Positions 36,627 to 45,148 of a stretch of DNA of 64,000 nucleotides are shown piece by piece (within the stretch, counting starts at the first letter, position 1; every line of letters begins with the position of its first letter). The notes beneath the pieces were generated by a model. That model was not told the origin of the DNA, did no database searches, and saw only the letters and a list, made by a program, of their open reading frames with translations. Origin of the DNA: Pseudomonas sp. S06B 330 (GTDB lineage: Bacteria > Pseudomonadota > Gammaproteobacteria > Pseudomonadales > Pseudomonadaceae). A program made the translations under genes and the position numbers. The stretch lies in NCBI RefSeq assembly GCF_002845275.2, contig NZ_CP088149.1:1608501-1672500 (forward strand), read 5' to 3'.

Positions 36627-38711
36627 ATGGCTAACACGGACGCCTTGAGTGATCAGCGGGCTGCGTCGCGCCCGCTGCAACCAACGCTAAAATCGCACCT
36701 GGCCTACACCTTGCTGTGTGGCCTGGTGATCATGATTATGCTCAGCCTGGTACGCCTGGCGCTGCTGATCTACAACAACGACATGATCGGTGACACCCCG
36801 ATGTCGACCGTGGCCGAGGGTTTCCTCAATGGCCTGCGCTTTGACCTGCGCGTTGTTGTTTACCTGAGCATTCCATTGCTGCTGGCTACCCTCAGTGCTC
36901 GTGCCATGGCGGCCCGTGGCCTGTTCCGGGTGTGGCTGACCCTGGCCTCGAGCATTGTGATGTTCCTCGGCCTGATGGAGCTGGACTTCTACCGCGAGTT
37001 CCACCAGCGTCTCAACGGCCTGGTGTTCCAGTACGTCAAGGAAGATCCCAAGACTGTACTGAGCATGCTCTGGTACGGCTTCCCGGTGGTGCGTTACCTG
37101 TTGGCGTGGATTTTCGGCACCTGGTTGCTGAGCCTGCTGTTCAAGGGCGTAGACCGTCTGACCCGTCCTCGTGGTAACGACCAGAACCAGGCTGCCGGCA
37201 GCCGTGCCGTGGCTCCGTGGTACGTGCGTGGCGTGGTGTTCTTCATGATCCTGCTGGTGGCGGTGATCGCTGCTCGCGGTACCCTGCGTCAGGGCCCGCC
37301 GATGCGCTGGGGCGATGCCTTCACCACTGACTCGAACTTCGTCAACCAATTGGGCCTCAATGGCACCCTGACCTTGATCGACGCGGCCAAGAGCCGTTTC
37401 GGCGAGGACCGCGCCAACGTCTGGAAGTCGACCATCGAGCAATCGCTGGCAACCCAGACCGTGCGTGACATGCTGTTGACTGAAAACGACAAACTGGTTG
37501 ATGCCGATGAAGCTGCGGTGCGCCGTGATTTCACTCCGCCAGCTGACAGCACCCTGCCGATCAAGAACGTCGTGGTGATCCTCATGGAGAGCTTCGCCGG
37601 TCATTCGGTGGGCGCCTTGGGCAGCCCGAACAACATCACTCCGTACTTCGACAAGTTGGCCAAAGAAGGCCTGCTGTTCGACCGTTTCTTCTCCAATGGC
37701 ACCCATACCCACCAGGGCATGTTCGCCACTATGGCCTGCTACCCGAACCTGCCAGGTTTCGAGTACCTGATGCAGACGCCGGAAGGGGGTCACAAGCTGT
37801 CCGGTCTGCCGGCACTGCTTAGCGCTCGTGACTACGACGATGTCTACGTCTACAACGGTGACTTTGCCTGGGACAACCAGTCCGGCTTCTTCGGCAACCA
37901 GGGTATGACCACCTTTATTGGGCGCAATGACTTCGTCAATCCGGTGGTCTCCGATCCGACCTGGGGTGTGTCTGACCAGGACATGTTCGACCGCAGTGCT
38001 GAAGAACTGGCCAAGAACTACGGCAAGAAGCCGTTCTATGCGCTGCTGCAGACGCTGTCCAACCACACCCCGTATGCCTTGCCTGCCGATCTGCCGGTAG
38101 AACCTGTGACCGGTCAAGGTCGCCTGGATGAACACCTGACCGCCATGCGTTACTCCGATTGGGCGCTGGGCCAGTTCTTCGAGAAGGCGCGCAAAGAGCC
38201 GTACTTCAAGGAAACCCTGTTCGTCATCGTGGGTGACCACGGCTTTGGTAACCACCAGCAAGTGACCGAACTCGACCTGGGCCGCTTTAACGTACCGCTG
38301 CTGCTGATTGCCCCAGGCATTCAGGAGAAGTTCGGTGCGGTGAATCACACCGTCGGTACCCAGATCGACATCGTCCCGACCATCATGGGCCGTCTGGGTG
38401 GGGAAACCCGTCACCAGTGCTGGGGGCGTGACCTGCTTAACCTGCCGGCGGGTGATCAAGGCTTTGGCATGATCAAACCATCGGGCAGCGAGCAAGTGGT
38501 TGGCCTGATCAAGGGAGATCGCATCCTGATCGAGTCCAAGGACATGGCGCCACGCATGTACCGCTACGAGTTGGGCGCTAACTTCAAGGCCGAGCTGATC
38601 GAAAGCCCGGACCAGCAGGACCTGACCCACAAGCTTGAGTCGTTCATCCAGACTGCGACCAAGAGCTTGCTCGACAACACCGCGGGTGTAGTCCACGGAA
38701 CGCCGGAGTAA
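36627..38711 (+). CDS. LTA-synthase-family sulfatase-fold phosphoethanolamine/glycerol-phosphate transferase
   Basis: This 694-residue inner-membrane protein has about five N-terminal helices (to residue ~220) and a large periplasmic sulfatase-fold domain. Active-site elements are VVVILMESFAGHSVGALGSP (metal-ligand Glu), FFSNGTHTHQGMFATMACYP (with the Thr nucleophile position), and VIVGDHGFGNHQ (metal-binding DH). It belongs to the LtaS/OpgB group, which moves glycerol phosphate from phosphatidylglycerol. In Gram-negatives the acceptor is usually a periplasmic glucan, or is unknown. The ATG lies 8 bases after AGGGATC. A strong terminator follows, so it is a single-gene unit. Confidence 0.9.
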   Translation: MANTDALSDQRAASRPLQPTLKSHLAYTLLCGLVIMIMLSLVRLALLIYNNDMIGDTPMSTVAEGFLNGLRFDLRVVVYLSIPLLLATLSARAMAARGLFRVWLTLASSIVMFLGLMELDFYREFHQRLNGLVFQYVKEDPKTVLSMLWYGFPVVRYLLAWIFGTWLLSLLFKGVDRLTRPRGNDQNQAAGSRAVAPWYVRGVVFFMILLVAVIAARGTLRQGPPMRWGDAFTTDSNFVNQLGLNGTLTLIDAAKSRFGEDRANVWKSTIEQSLATQTVRDMLLTENDKLVDADEAAVRRDFTPPADSTLPIKNVVVILMESFAGHSVGALGSPNNITPYFDKLAKEGLLFDRFFSNGTHTHQGMFATMACYPNLPGFEYLMQTPEGGHKLSGLPALLSARDYDDVYVYNGDFAWDNQSGFFGNQGMTTFIGRNDFVNPVVSDPTWGVSDQDMFDRSAEELAKNYGKKPFYALLQTLSNHTPYALPADLPVEPVTGQGRLDEHLTAMRYSDWALGQFFEKARKEPYFKETLFVIVGDHGFGNHQQVTELDLGRFNVPLLLIAPGIQEKFGAVNHTVGTQIDIVPTIMGRLGGETRHQCWGRDLLNLPAGDQGFGMIKPSGSEQVVGLIKGDRILIESKDMAPRMYRYELGANFKAELIESPDQQDLTHKLESFIQTATKSLLDNTAGVVHGTPE

Positions 38712-38731
38712 GCAGTATTCCGTTGCTAAAC

Positions 38732-38760
38732 AAAAGAGGCCCACTGGGCCTCTTTTTTTT
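38732..38760 (+). terminator. Rho-independent terminator after the LTA-synthase-like gene
   Basis: AAAAGAGGCCCACTGGGCCT forms a stem-loop (AGAGGCCC/GGGCCTCT), followed by eight T. Confidence 0.92.
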
Positions 38761-38859
38761 GCAATGGCCAACGATCGCCGTAACTGAACATTCCCCCGTG
38801 GTGCAGGTCAACGGAAGGTAAGTCGATTCACTCTGCGTGTCTGAACTGAGGAGAATCTG

Positions 38860-39096
38860 ATGAAAGCATGGGTCATTACCTTTGTTGATCAAAAAGGCGA
38901 ACAAAACGTGCTGCCGTGCACCTGTGATCACCCACCCTCCATCGAGGAAGCGGCGCAGCATATTCGCGCCCACCTGTATCCGGTCATCAGTGAATTGGAC
39001 CTCACCGACTATGAGGATCGCGCCTCAATGCCCACGGCCAAATGGCTCAAGGAACAGAACGGAGTCGAGATTACCGCGATTACCCCAGCGCCTTGA
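38860..39096 (+). CDS. Small protein of unknown function
   Basis: This 78-residue soluble protein begins MKAWVITFVDQKGEQNVLP, with a CTCDHPPSIEEAAQHIRAHL segment and the tail NGVEITAITPAP. GAGGAG lies 6-11 bases upstream of the ATG, which supports it as a real gene. No family is recognised. It stands alone between the LTA-synthase terminator and rraB. Confidence 0.7.
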   Translation: MKAWVITFVDQKGEQNVLPCTCDHPPSIEEAAQHIRAHLYPVISELDLTDYEDRASMPTAKWLKEQNGVEITAITPAP

Positions 39097-39283
39097 AACC
39101 GCCCATTGGCGCGCTGGGCAACTTGGCGCTACGCTGCAATCAAGTTCGGGCCGTTTTTTTGCAAGCGCCCGGGCTTGCCGATCCACGTCATGCATCAGCT
39201 CGAATTGCCCTCACACGTCTTGTGTGACGGGCAGGTGCGTTTTGCACTGAAAGTCTATCCATCGGTAGTTAGGAGGACGATTC

Positions 39284-39616
39284 ATGAGCAGCCAATACGA
39301 GGACATCAGCAGCACGGTTCTACGCCAGATGAAAGAGGGCGGTTTCAACTTTGCCCAGATTCATCCCATTGAGTTCTATGCAGTTTTTCCTGATGAGGCA
39401 CGGGCACGACGGGCAGCGGGACAGTTTCGCGGGGAATCGCTCAGCGCCCAGGTGCATGAGCGTGATGATGGTGCCTGGCACCTTGAGTTAAGCAAAGTGA
39501 TGTACGCCACCTACGGCGGTATCGGTGAGTTCGAGCAGGACTTCGAAGCCGTGATCGCGCCACTGGGCGGTGAAATCGAAGGCTGGGGCGTCAAACAGGA
39601 GCGCCCGCTGGCCTGA
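39284..39616 (+). CDS. rraB: Ribonuclease E inhibitor RraB
   Basis: This 110-residue protein has the RraB/DUF1260 pattern: IEFYAVFPDEARARRAAGQF, WHLELSKVMYATYGGIGEFE, and the C-terminal GGEIEGWGVKQ. RraB binds RNase E and changes RNA decay. TAGGAGGA lies 5-12 bases upstream of the ATG, one of the best sites in the window. It is shorter than the E. coli protein but matches its globular part. Confidence 0.85.
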   Translation: MSSQYEDISSTVLRQMKEGGFNFAQIHPIEFYAVFPDEARARRAAGQFRGESLSAQVHERDDGAWHLELSKVMYATYGGIGEFEQDFEAVIAPLGGEIEGWGVKQERPLA

Positions 39617-39780
39617 ACAACGCCTCGCAATGAAGCGTTGATCACAGCGTAGTCGTAGCGGTTGCACGCATCTGGTGCGACCGCTCGTCTTTGAAAATAC
39701 AACCGATTGAAATCAAAGGAATTATGCCGCTGGCACGGGGCTTGCGAAGGCTTAGGTGCTCGGGTGACAAGGAGTTCGGC

Positions 39781-41190
39781 ATGATCCGCACCTTTTTTGA
39801 TGAGATGTACAGCGCAGACGGCCAGGTCCGTGCGCATTACCGGGAGTTCGCCCGCTGGTTGGCCGACACCCCGCCGGAACTGCTGGCACAACGTCGGCGT
39901 GAAGCCGACCTGCTGTTCCATCGCGCCGGTATTACCTTCACCCTCTATGGCGACGAACAGGGCACTGAGCGCCTGATTCCCTTCGACACCATCCCTCGCA
40001 GTATTCCCGCCAGTGAATGGCGGGTGGTGGAACGTGGCTGTATTCAGCGGGTCAAGGCCCTGAACCTGTTTCTTGCTGACCTCTATCATGGCCAGCGCAT
40101 CATTCGCGCCGGGATCATTCCGGCCGAGCAGGTGCTGGCTAACGAGCAGTACCAGTTGGCTATGCAGGGGCTCGACCTGCACCGCGATCTCTACGCGCAT
40201 GTCTCGGGGGTCGATCTGGTGCGTGATGGTGACGGCAGCTATTACGTGCTCGAAGACAACCTGCGCACCCCCAGTGGCGTCAGTTACATGCTGGAAGACC
40301 GCAAGATGATGATGCGGCTGTTTCCCGAGCTGTTTGCTGCTCAGCGCATCGCACCGATCGACCACTACCCCAATCTGCTGCTCGACACCCTGAAAAGCGC
40401 CAGCCCGCTGGATGACCCCAGCGTTGTCGTGCTGACGCCGGGGCGCTTCAACAGTGCGTTCTTCGAACACGCCTTTCTGGCCCGGGAAATGGGCGTCGAA
40501 CTGGTTGAGGGCGCTGACCTGTTCGTCCGTGATGAGCGGGTGTTCATGCGCACTACCGACGGGCCCAAGGCGGTTGATGTGATCTACCGGCGCCTGGACG
40601 ACGCCTTCCTTGATCCGTTGGCGTTCAATCCCGAGTCGATGCTCGGCGTGCCCGGGCTGCTCTCGGCCTATCGCTGCGGCAACGTCGTGCTGGCCAATGC
40701 CATCGGCACCGGGGTGGCCGATGACAAGTCGATCTACCCCTATGTCACCGACATGATCCGCTTCTACCTCGATGAGGAACCCATCCTCAAGAATGTTCCC
40801 ACCTGGCAGTGCCGCAAGCCGGAGGAACTGTCCCACGTGCTGGCGCATCTGCCGGAGCTGGTGGTCAAGGAAACCCAGGGCTCGGGGGGCTACGGCATGT
40901 TGGTCGGTCCGGCCGCGACCCGCGCTGAAATCGAGGCCTTCGCCGCGCGAATCAAAGCCCGTCCCGCGGCGTATATCGCCCAGCCAACCCTGTCACTGTC
41001 GACCTGCCCAACCTTTGTGGAAAACGGCATTGCGCCGCGCCACATTGATTTGCGCCCGTTCGTGCTGTCTGGCCGTGAAACCCGCGTGGTGCCAGGGGGG
41101 CTGACCCGGGTCGCATTGCGTGAGGGTTCGCTGGTGGTCAACTCGTCTCAGGGTGGCGGTACCAAGGACACCTGGGTGGTCGAGGATTAA
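39781..41190 (+). CDS. Circularly permuted ATP-grasp protein (COG2308)
   Basis: This 469-residue protein is the ATP-grasp partner of a conserved three-gene set with alpha-E and transglutaminase-like proteins. Visible segments are IRTFFDEMYSADGQVRAHYREF at the start, ERIIPFDTIPR-like RLIPFDTIPRSIPASEW, LYAHVSGVDLVRDGDGSYYV, LEDNLRTPSGVSYMLEDR, VVKETQGSGGYGML and the end SSQGGGTKDTWV. Such enzymes are predicted to form peptide or amide bonds on an unknown acceptor. ATG 39781 has AAGGAG 6-11 bases upstream; the longer frame to 39691 is not used. The alpha-E gene follows after 3 bases. Confidence 0.92.
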   Translation: MIRTFFDEMYSADGQVRAHYREFARWLADTPPELLAQRRREADLLFHRAGITFTLYGDEQGTERLIPFDTIPRSIPASEWRVVERGCIQRVKALNLFLADLYHGQRIIRAGIIPAEQVLANEQYQLAMQGLDLHRDLYAHVSGVDLVRDGDGSYYVLEDNLRTPSGVSYMLEDRKMMMRLFPELFAAQRIAPIDHYPNLLLDTLKSASPLDDPSVVVLTPGRFNSAFFEHAFLAREMGVELVEGADLFVRDERVFMRTTDGPKAVDVIYRRLDDAFLDPLAFNPESMLGVPGLLSAYRCGNVVLANAIGTGVADDKSIYPYVTDMIRFYLDEEPILKNVPTWQCRKPEELSHVLAHLPELVVKETQGSGGYGMLVGPAATRAEIEAFAARIKARPAAYIAQPTLSLSTCPTFVENGIAPRHIDLRPFVLSGRETRVVPGGLTRVALREGSLVVNSSQGGGTKDTWVVED

Positions 41191-41193
41191 GCC

Positions 41194-42144
41194 ATGTTGA
41201 GTAGAACTGCCTCTGATTTGTACTGGATGTCACGCTACCTGGAACGGGCGGAAAACCTCGCGCGGATGCTCGATGTCAGTTATTCACTGTCGTTGATGCC
41301 TCAGGATGGTCGCGGCGATGGTCTGGATGAAATGGCCATGCCCCTGTTGATTACCGGCACTCTGGACGACTACCTGGAGCGCCACGGCCAGTTGCATGCC
41401 GAGCGCCTGCTGCACTTTTTCGCCCTCGATCCGGACAACCCGGCGAGCATCTACAGTTGTCTGGGCGCAGCACGGGCCAGTGCCCATGCGGTGCGCGGAC
41501 GGATCACCGCCGACATGTGGGAAAACATCAACGCCACCTGGCTGGAGATCCGTGGCATCGCCGAGCAGGGGCTGGGCCGCTATGGGATGAGCCGCTTTTG
41601 TGAATGGATCAAGGAGCGCTCGCACCTGTTTCGTGGTGCCACCTACGGCACCATCATGCGCAACGATGCCTTCCGCTTTATCCGCCTGGGCACCTTTATC
41701 GAGCGTGCCGACAACACCCTGCGTCTGCTCGATGCTCGCTACGAAATGTTCGGTGAAGAGGCCGAGGCGGTCAGTGACAGTTCGGCCCGTGGTTACTACC
41801 AATGGAGCGCCTTGCTGCGGGCATTGTCCTCGTTCGAAGCCTACACCGAGCTCTATCGTGACGCGCCGGCTGCCCGCCATGTCGCCGAGTTGCTGTTGTT
41901 ACGCGCCGACGTGCCGCGCTCATTGCGTGCCTGCACCGAGGAAATCGATCTGATTCTCGCCAGTCTGCCAGGCACTAACGGTCGCGCTGCCCAGCGCCTG
42001 GCCGCCGAGGTGGATGCACGGCTGCGCTACACCGGCATCGACGAGATCCTCGCCGAAGGCCTGCACCCTTGGCTTAACCACTACATCCCATTGGTCCGCC
42101 AACTGGGCAACGCCATCCACAGCGCTTACCTGGAGGCTGTATGA
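41194..42144 (+). CDS. Alpha-E domain protein (COG2307)
   Basis: This 316-residue, all-helical protein has the family opening LSRTASDLYWMSRYLERAEN, then RGRITADMWENINATWLEI, FRFIRLGTFIERADNTLRLLD and YQWSALLRALSSFEAY. Function is unknown; it is always linked to the ATP-grasp gene before it. It starts 3 bases after the ATP-grasp stop and its last codon overlaps the next start (ATGA), so translation is coupled. Confidence 0.92.
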   Translation: MLSRTASDLYWMSRYLERAENLARMLDVSYSLSLMPQDGRGDGLDEMAMPLLITGTLDDYLERHGQLHAERLLHFFALDPDNPASIYSCLGAARASAHAVRGRITADMWENINATWLEIRGIAEQGLGRYGMSRFCEWIKERSHLFRGATYGTIMRNDAFRFIRLGTFIERADNTLRLLDARYEMFGEEAEAVSDSSARGYYQWSALLRALSSFEAYTELYRDAPAARHVAELLLLRADVPRSLRACTEEIDLILASLPGTNGRAAQRLAAEVDARLRYTGIDEILAEGLHPWLNHYIPLVRQLGNAIHSAYLEAV

Positions 42145-42938
42145 GACTGACGATTAGCCATGAAACCGCCTACCACTATGAAGACCAGGTGCGCACCAGC
42201 ATTCAGTACCTGCGCTTGACGCCGCATGACAGCGAGCGTCAGCACATACTGGCGTGGCAGCTGGACCTGCCACGCCCAGTGCGTGCGCAACTGGACCCGT
42301 ACGGGAATATCCTCCACGTATTGAGCCTGGAAGAGCCGCACTCGGATCTGGTGATCGGTGCGCGCGGTCTGGTCGACATCGATGAAAGCCGCGAAGCCGA
42401 GCACGAGGCGCAATCGTCGTTACCGTTCCTGCGTTTCACCCGCCTGACCGAGGCTGATGAAGCGCTGCGTACCTTTGCCAGCCAGCAATGCCGCAAGCGT
42501 CGTGATCGGTCAGCGTTGATTGATCTGATGAATGCGCTGAACCAGCGCATGCCCTACCGACCTGGCAGCACCGCAGTGGAAACCAGCGCTGCCCAGGCGT
42601 TTGCGGGGGGCGAGGGCGTGTGTCAGGACCACACCCATGCGTTTCTGGCCTGCACGCGCAGCCTTGGAGTGCCCGCGCGGTATGTTTCAGGCTACTTGTT
42701 TGACAGCCAAAGCCAGCAGATGGCCAGCCATGCCTGGGCCGAAGCCTGGCTGGATGGTGCGTGGTACAGCTTCGATGTGACCAATCAACTGGCCAAGCCG
42801 GAGCGGCACCTGAAGCTTGCCGTTGGCCTGGACTATCTGGACGCTTGCCCGGTGCGAGGCATGCGCCGAGGCGGTGGTTGCGAGCAGATGCACGCTAAAG
42901 TCGTGGTGTTGCCGAGCCTCGGCGCCCAGCAGCAGTGA
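42141..42938 (+). CDS. Transglutaminase-like cysteine peptidase
   Basis: This 265-residue protein has an N-terminal beta domain (RLTISHETAYHYEDQVRTSI) and a transglutaminase core with the Cys-His-Asp triad: GGEGVCQDHTHAFLACTRSL (Cys), SHAWAEAWLDGAWYSFDVTN (His and Asp). It probably cleaves the peptide or amide made by its operon partners. Stop/start overlap of 4 bases with the alpha-E gene confirms the operon. A proteasome-like Anbu gene, which often completes this set, is not in the window. Confidence 0.93.
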   Translation: MRLTISHETAYHYEDQVRTSIQYLRLTPHDSERQHILAWQLDLPRPVRAQLDPYGNILHVLSLEEPHSDLVIGARGLVDIDESREAEHEAQSSLPFLRFTRLTEADEALRTFASQQCRKRRDRSALIDLMNALNQRMPYRPGSTAVETSAAQAFAGGEGVCQDHTHAFLACTRSLGVPARYVSGYLFDSQSQQMASHAWAEAWLDGAWYSFDVTNQLAKPERHLKLAVGLDYLDACPVRGMRRGGGCEQMHAKVVVLPSLGAQQQ

Positions 42939-42941
42939 GGG

Positions 42942-43751
42942 TCAGGGTTGTTTACGTGTGGCCATGTGCGCCAGGTAAGCAATCAATGCATCGAGTTGTG
43001 GCTCGCTGAGCACGGCACTGCTGAAGCCAGGCATTTTTGCCTGCGGCCATTGGCGCAGGCTCTGTGGATCACGAATGTAGCGACGTAAAAACGCCGCCTG
43101 GAAGTATTCGGTGGGATTGTGCGGCAGGTTCAGGTCCGGGCCGAACTGCGCATCACCCGCGCCATTGAGGCGGTGGCAGGCCAGGCAGTTTTTCTGGAAC
43201 AGGGCGAAGCCCAGATTGATCGGATCGTCCTTAGCCAGATCCGCTGCCGGGAGTAGCGCCGGGAAACGGGCGGCGACCGGCGCCAGGCGGCGAATGCTGG
43301 CAACCTGAAAGGGCCATTGTTCGGGGCTGATGCCGCTGGCTTGCGGATTGGTCCAGACCAGGTAAAACGGACCGGCACTGTGCTTGCCAGCGCCTAACGG
43401 CGGCCAGGGCTTGGCCGGGTCTTCGATAGCCAGCCACGCCCGTGCCGGACCGTCCTTGAGCAACGGTGCTGCGGGCATTTCGGCGGCAAAGCCGTCATCG
43501 GCAACCGCTTGCAGGTGATCGTCTGGCGATACGCCTGCAAGCAATGCTGCTAACGGCACCGCGCGGTAGTGCATGGTTTTCTTGTAGGAGACGTCGTTGT
43601 CGACCTGAATATCCTGCGCCTTAGGATGGGCGAGCAGTTCGGTGCTTTGCCAGTGGCGACTGGCGCCTCCCAGTTCCAGGGTCAGTTGCGCCGCCTGCAG
43701 GGGCAGGCAGAGCAGGGACAACAACAGGACAAGGCAATGGCGCACGGGCAA
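42942..43751 (-). CDS. Secreted c-type cytochrome with an N-terminal molybdopterin-oxidoreductase-like domain
   Basis: This 269-residue protein has a signal peptide (LVLLLSLLCLPLQAAQ), an unusual N-terminal domain of about 150 residues (HWQSTELLAHPKAQDIQVD, MHYRAVPLAALLAGV, FAAEMPAAPL), and a C-terminal cytochrome c domain (about residues 170-262). The haem site is NCLACHRLNGAG (CxxCH) and the axial Met is in AKMPGFSSAVL. The first domain resembles the small fold next to the Mo site in sulfite-oxidase-like proteins (MHYRAVPL), which is inference. The partner is unknown. It converges with the transglutaminase gene. Confidence 0.85.
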   Translation of the reverse strand: MPVRHCLVLLLSLLCLPLQAAQLTLELGGASRHWQSTELLAHPKAQDIQVDNDVSYKKTMHYRAVPLAALLAGVSPDDHLQAVADDGFAAEMPAAPLLKDGPARAWLAIEDPAKPWPPLGAGKHSAGPFYLVWTNPQASGISPEQWPFQVASIRRLAPVAARFPALLPAADLAKDDPINLGFALFQKNCLACHRLNGAGDAQFGPDLNLPHNPTEYFQAAFLRRYIRDPQSLRQWPQAKMPGFSSAVLSEPQLDALIAYLAHMATRKQP

Positions 43752-43814
43752 TCTCCAGCGGTTCAGAGCTGGCAGAGTACCTGTGCAGGGCCATACAGGG
43801 CCATAGTGACGTTA

Positions 43815-43954
43815 GGCCCTGTACGAAAAGCCTTGATACTCGGTGATGCTGCGTTGAAAACAGCCTCGGAATGCTCATTTACAACCCGTAAACTCCGCTT
43901 CCTCGGTTGTTTTCGCCTTGCCTGACCTTCGTCTCAAAACTTTTCATACAGAGC
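43815..43954. repeat. MITE-like nested palindrome, about 140 bp
   Basis: Outer arms CTGTACGAAAAG (43819-43830) and CTTTTCATACAG (43940-43951) pair in 11 of 12 positions. Inner arms at 43856-43882 and 43888-43914 (GAAAACAGCC... / ...GGTTGTTTTC) form a long imperfect stem with a 5-base loop. The element can fold almost entirely on itself and ends against the stop of the small membrane protein gene. Similar stems recur between Pseudomonas genes as far as I recall. Confidence 0.6.
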
Positions 43955-44050
43955 CTAGCCGAACAAGCGTGAGAGGTTCGGCAGGATCAACAGCAATGTC
44001 GTGGCGAAGAGAATGAGCCCGGCTTGGCGTACTTTGGGTTGTTTGAACAT
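43955..44050 (-). CDS. 31-residue membrane peptide
   Basis: The minus strand encodes a 31-residue peptide starting MFKQPKVRQAG, with one hydrophobic helix (LILFATTLLLILPNL) and the tail SRLFG. AAGGCGG lies 6-12 bases upstream of the ATG. The basic N-terminus and single helix suggest an inner-membrane microprotein with the N-terminus inside. No family is recognised. Its stop touches the MITE-like palindrome, which may serve as its terminator. Confidence 0.6.
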   Translation of the reverse strand: MFKQPKVRQAGLILFATTLLLILPNLSRLFG

Positions 44051-44413
44051 GGCTGACCGCCTTTTTGTTGTTATTCCTGAGTGCCCAGTGGCTTCCTTGT
44101 CGTCGATCCGGCAAACGGGTAACGCGGTTTGACGTCCAGACGCGAACCTTTGCTAATGGGTATACAACTAACCTTAGGGTCAGCGTCAGCAGTGTTTTAG
44201 AACGCTTTAGTATTTCGATATAAATTAGGGTGCTTTTCAGTTATGAGGCCTTGTGCCATTCACTAACTTTTCCCCTTGCTAGACGCTTGCGCACACAGTG
44301 CGACGGGATCCACTACCGGTGACCGTTCGTCAGTGCATCCTACTTGCTTGCAGGCCTTATTCGGGGCAGGCTCTAGGGGGCAATCCCGCCTTTTGTCGTT
44401 CAGGACTATTTTT
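44051..44413. other. 363-bp intergenic region
   Basis: The space separates the microprotein and the glutamine amidotransferase gene. It is AT-rich around 44150-44260 (GGTATACAACTAACC, TTTCGATATAAATTAG) and probably holds promoters for both divergent genes. I see no further gene in it. Confidence 0.5.
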
Positions 44414-45142
44414 ATGTCGTTACGCATCTGCATCCTGGAAACCGACGTCCTGCGACCCGAGTTGGTCGGGCAGTATCAGGGCTACGGACGGATGTTCGAG
44501 CAACTGTTCAGCCGCCAGCCGATCGCCGCCGAATTTCACGTCTACAACGTGATGAACGGCGAGTACCCCGATGATGACCAGGTATTCGATGCCTACCTGG
44601 TGACTGGCAGCAAGGCCGACTCGTTCGGTAATGATCCATGGATTGAAAAGCTCAAGGCGTTTTTGCTGGATCATTATCAGCGCGGCGACAAGTTGCTGGG
44701 TGTATGTTTCGGCCACCAACTGCTGGCGCTGCTACTGGGCGGCAAGAGCGAGCGTTCGACACAGGGCTGGGGGGTGGGGACCCACCGCTATGTTATGAAC
44801 GCCAAAGCACCGTGGATGAGCCCACAGGTCGAGGAGCTGACCTTGTTGATCAGTCACCAGGATCAGGTCACTCGATTGCCGGAAAACGCCACGGTGATTG
44901 CCTCGAGCGATTTCTGCCCGAATGCGGCCTACCACATCGGCGATCAGGTCTTGTGCTTCCAGGGGCACCCTGAATTCATTCACGATTATTCGCGGGCGCT
45001 GCTTGAACTGCGCCAGGACAACCTTGGCCAAGAGGTGTACCGCAAGGGCATCGACAGCCTGGCGCATGAGCACCAGGGCAGCACGGTTGCCGAATGGATG
45101 ATGCGTTTCGTCGCGCACAAGCCTCAGGGGACTTCGGCCTGA
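44414..45142 (+). CDS. Class I glutamine amidotransferase-like protein
   Basis: This 242-residue protein has the class I GATase fold with its catalytic Cys in LLGVCFGHQLLALLLGG (about residue 97) and the His/Glu pair in CFQGHPEF (about 186-189). It resembles the stand-alone GMP-synthase-like amidotransferases (YfeJ/gamma-glutamyl-hydrolase group). The partner or substrate is unknown. The frame opens at 44276; ATG 44414 (MSLRICILETD) is the normal family start, though its RBS is weak. Confidence 0.88.
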   Translation: MSLRICILETDVLRPELVGQYQGYGRMFEQLFSRQPIAAEFHVYNVMNGEYPDDDQVFDAYLVTGSKADSFGNDPWIEKLKAFLLDHYQRGDKLLGVCFGHQLLALLLGGKSERSTQGWGVGTHRYVMNAKAPWMSPQVEELTLLISHQDQVTRLPENATVIASSDFCPNAAYHIGDQVLCFQGHPEFIHDYSRALLELRQDNLGQEVYRKGIDSLAHEHQGSTVAEWMMRFVAHKPQGTSA

Positions 45143-45148
45143 GGTTGC

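Noticed and set aside
36687..38771. 694-codon open frame antisense to the LTA-synthase-like gene
   Set aside because: It mirrors the real gene's codon pattern in a GC-rich region; the plus strand has clear domain motifs and a terminator.
39511..40848. 445-codon antisense frame over the ATP-grasp gene
   Set aside because: Low-complexity His/Gln-rich translation typical of antisense shadows; the plus strand has family motifs.
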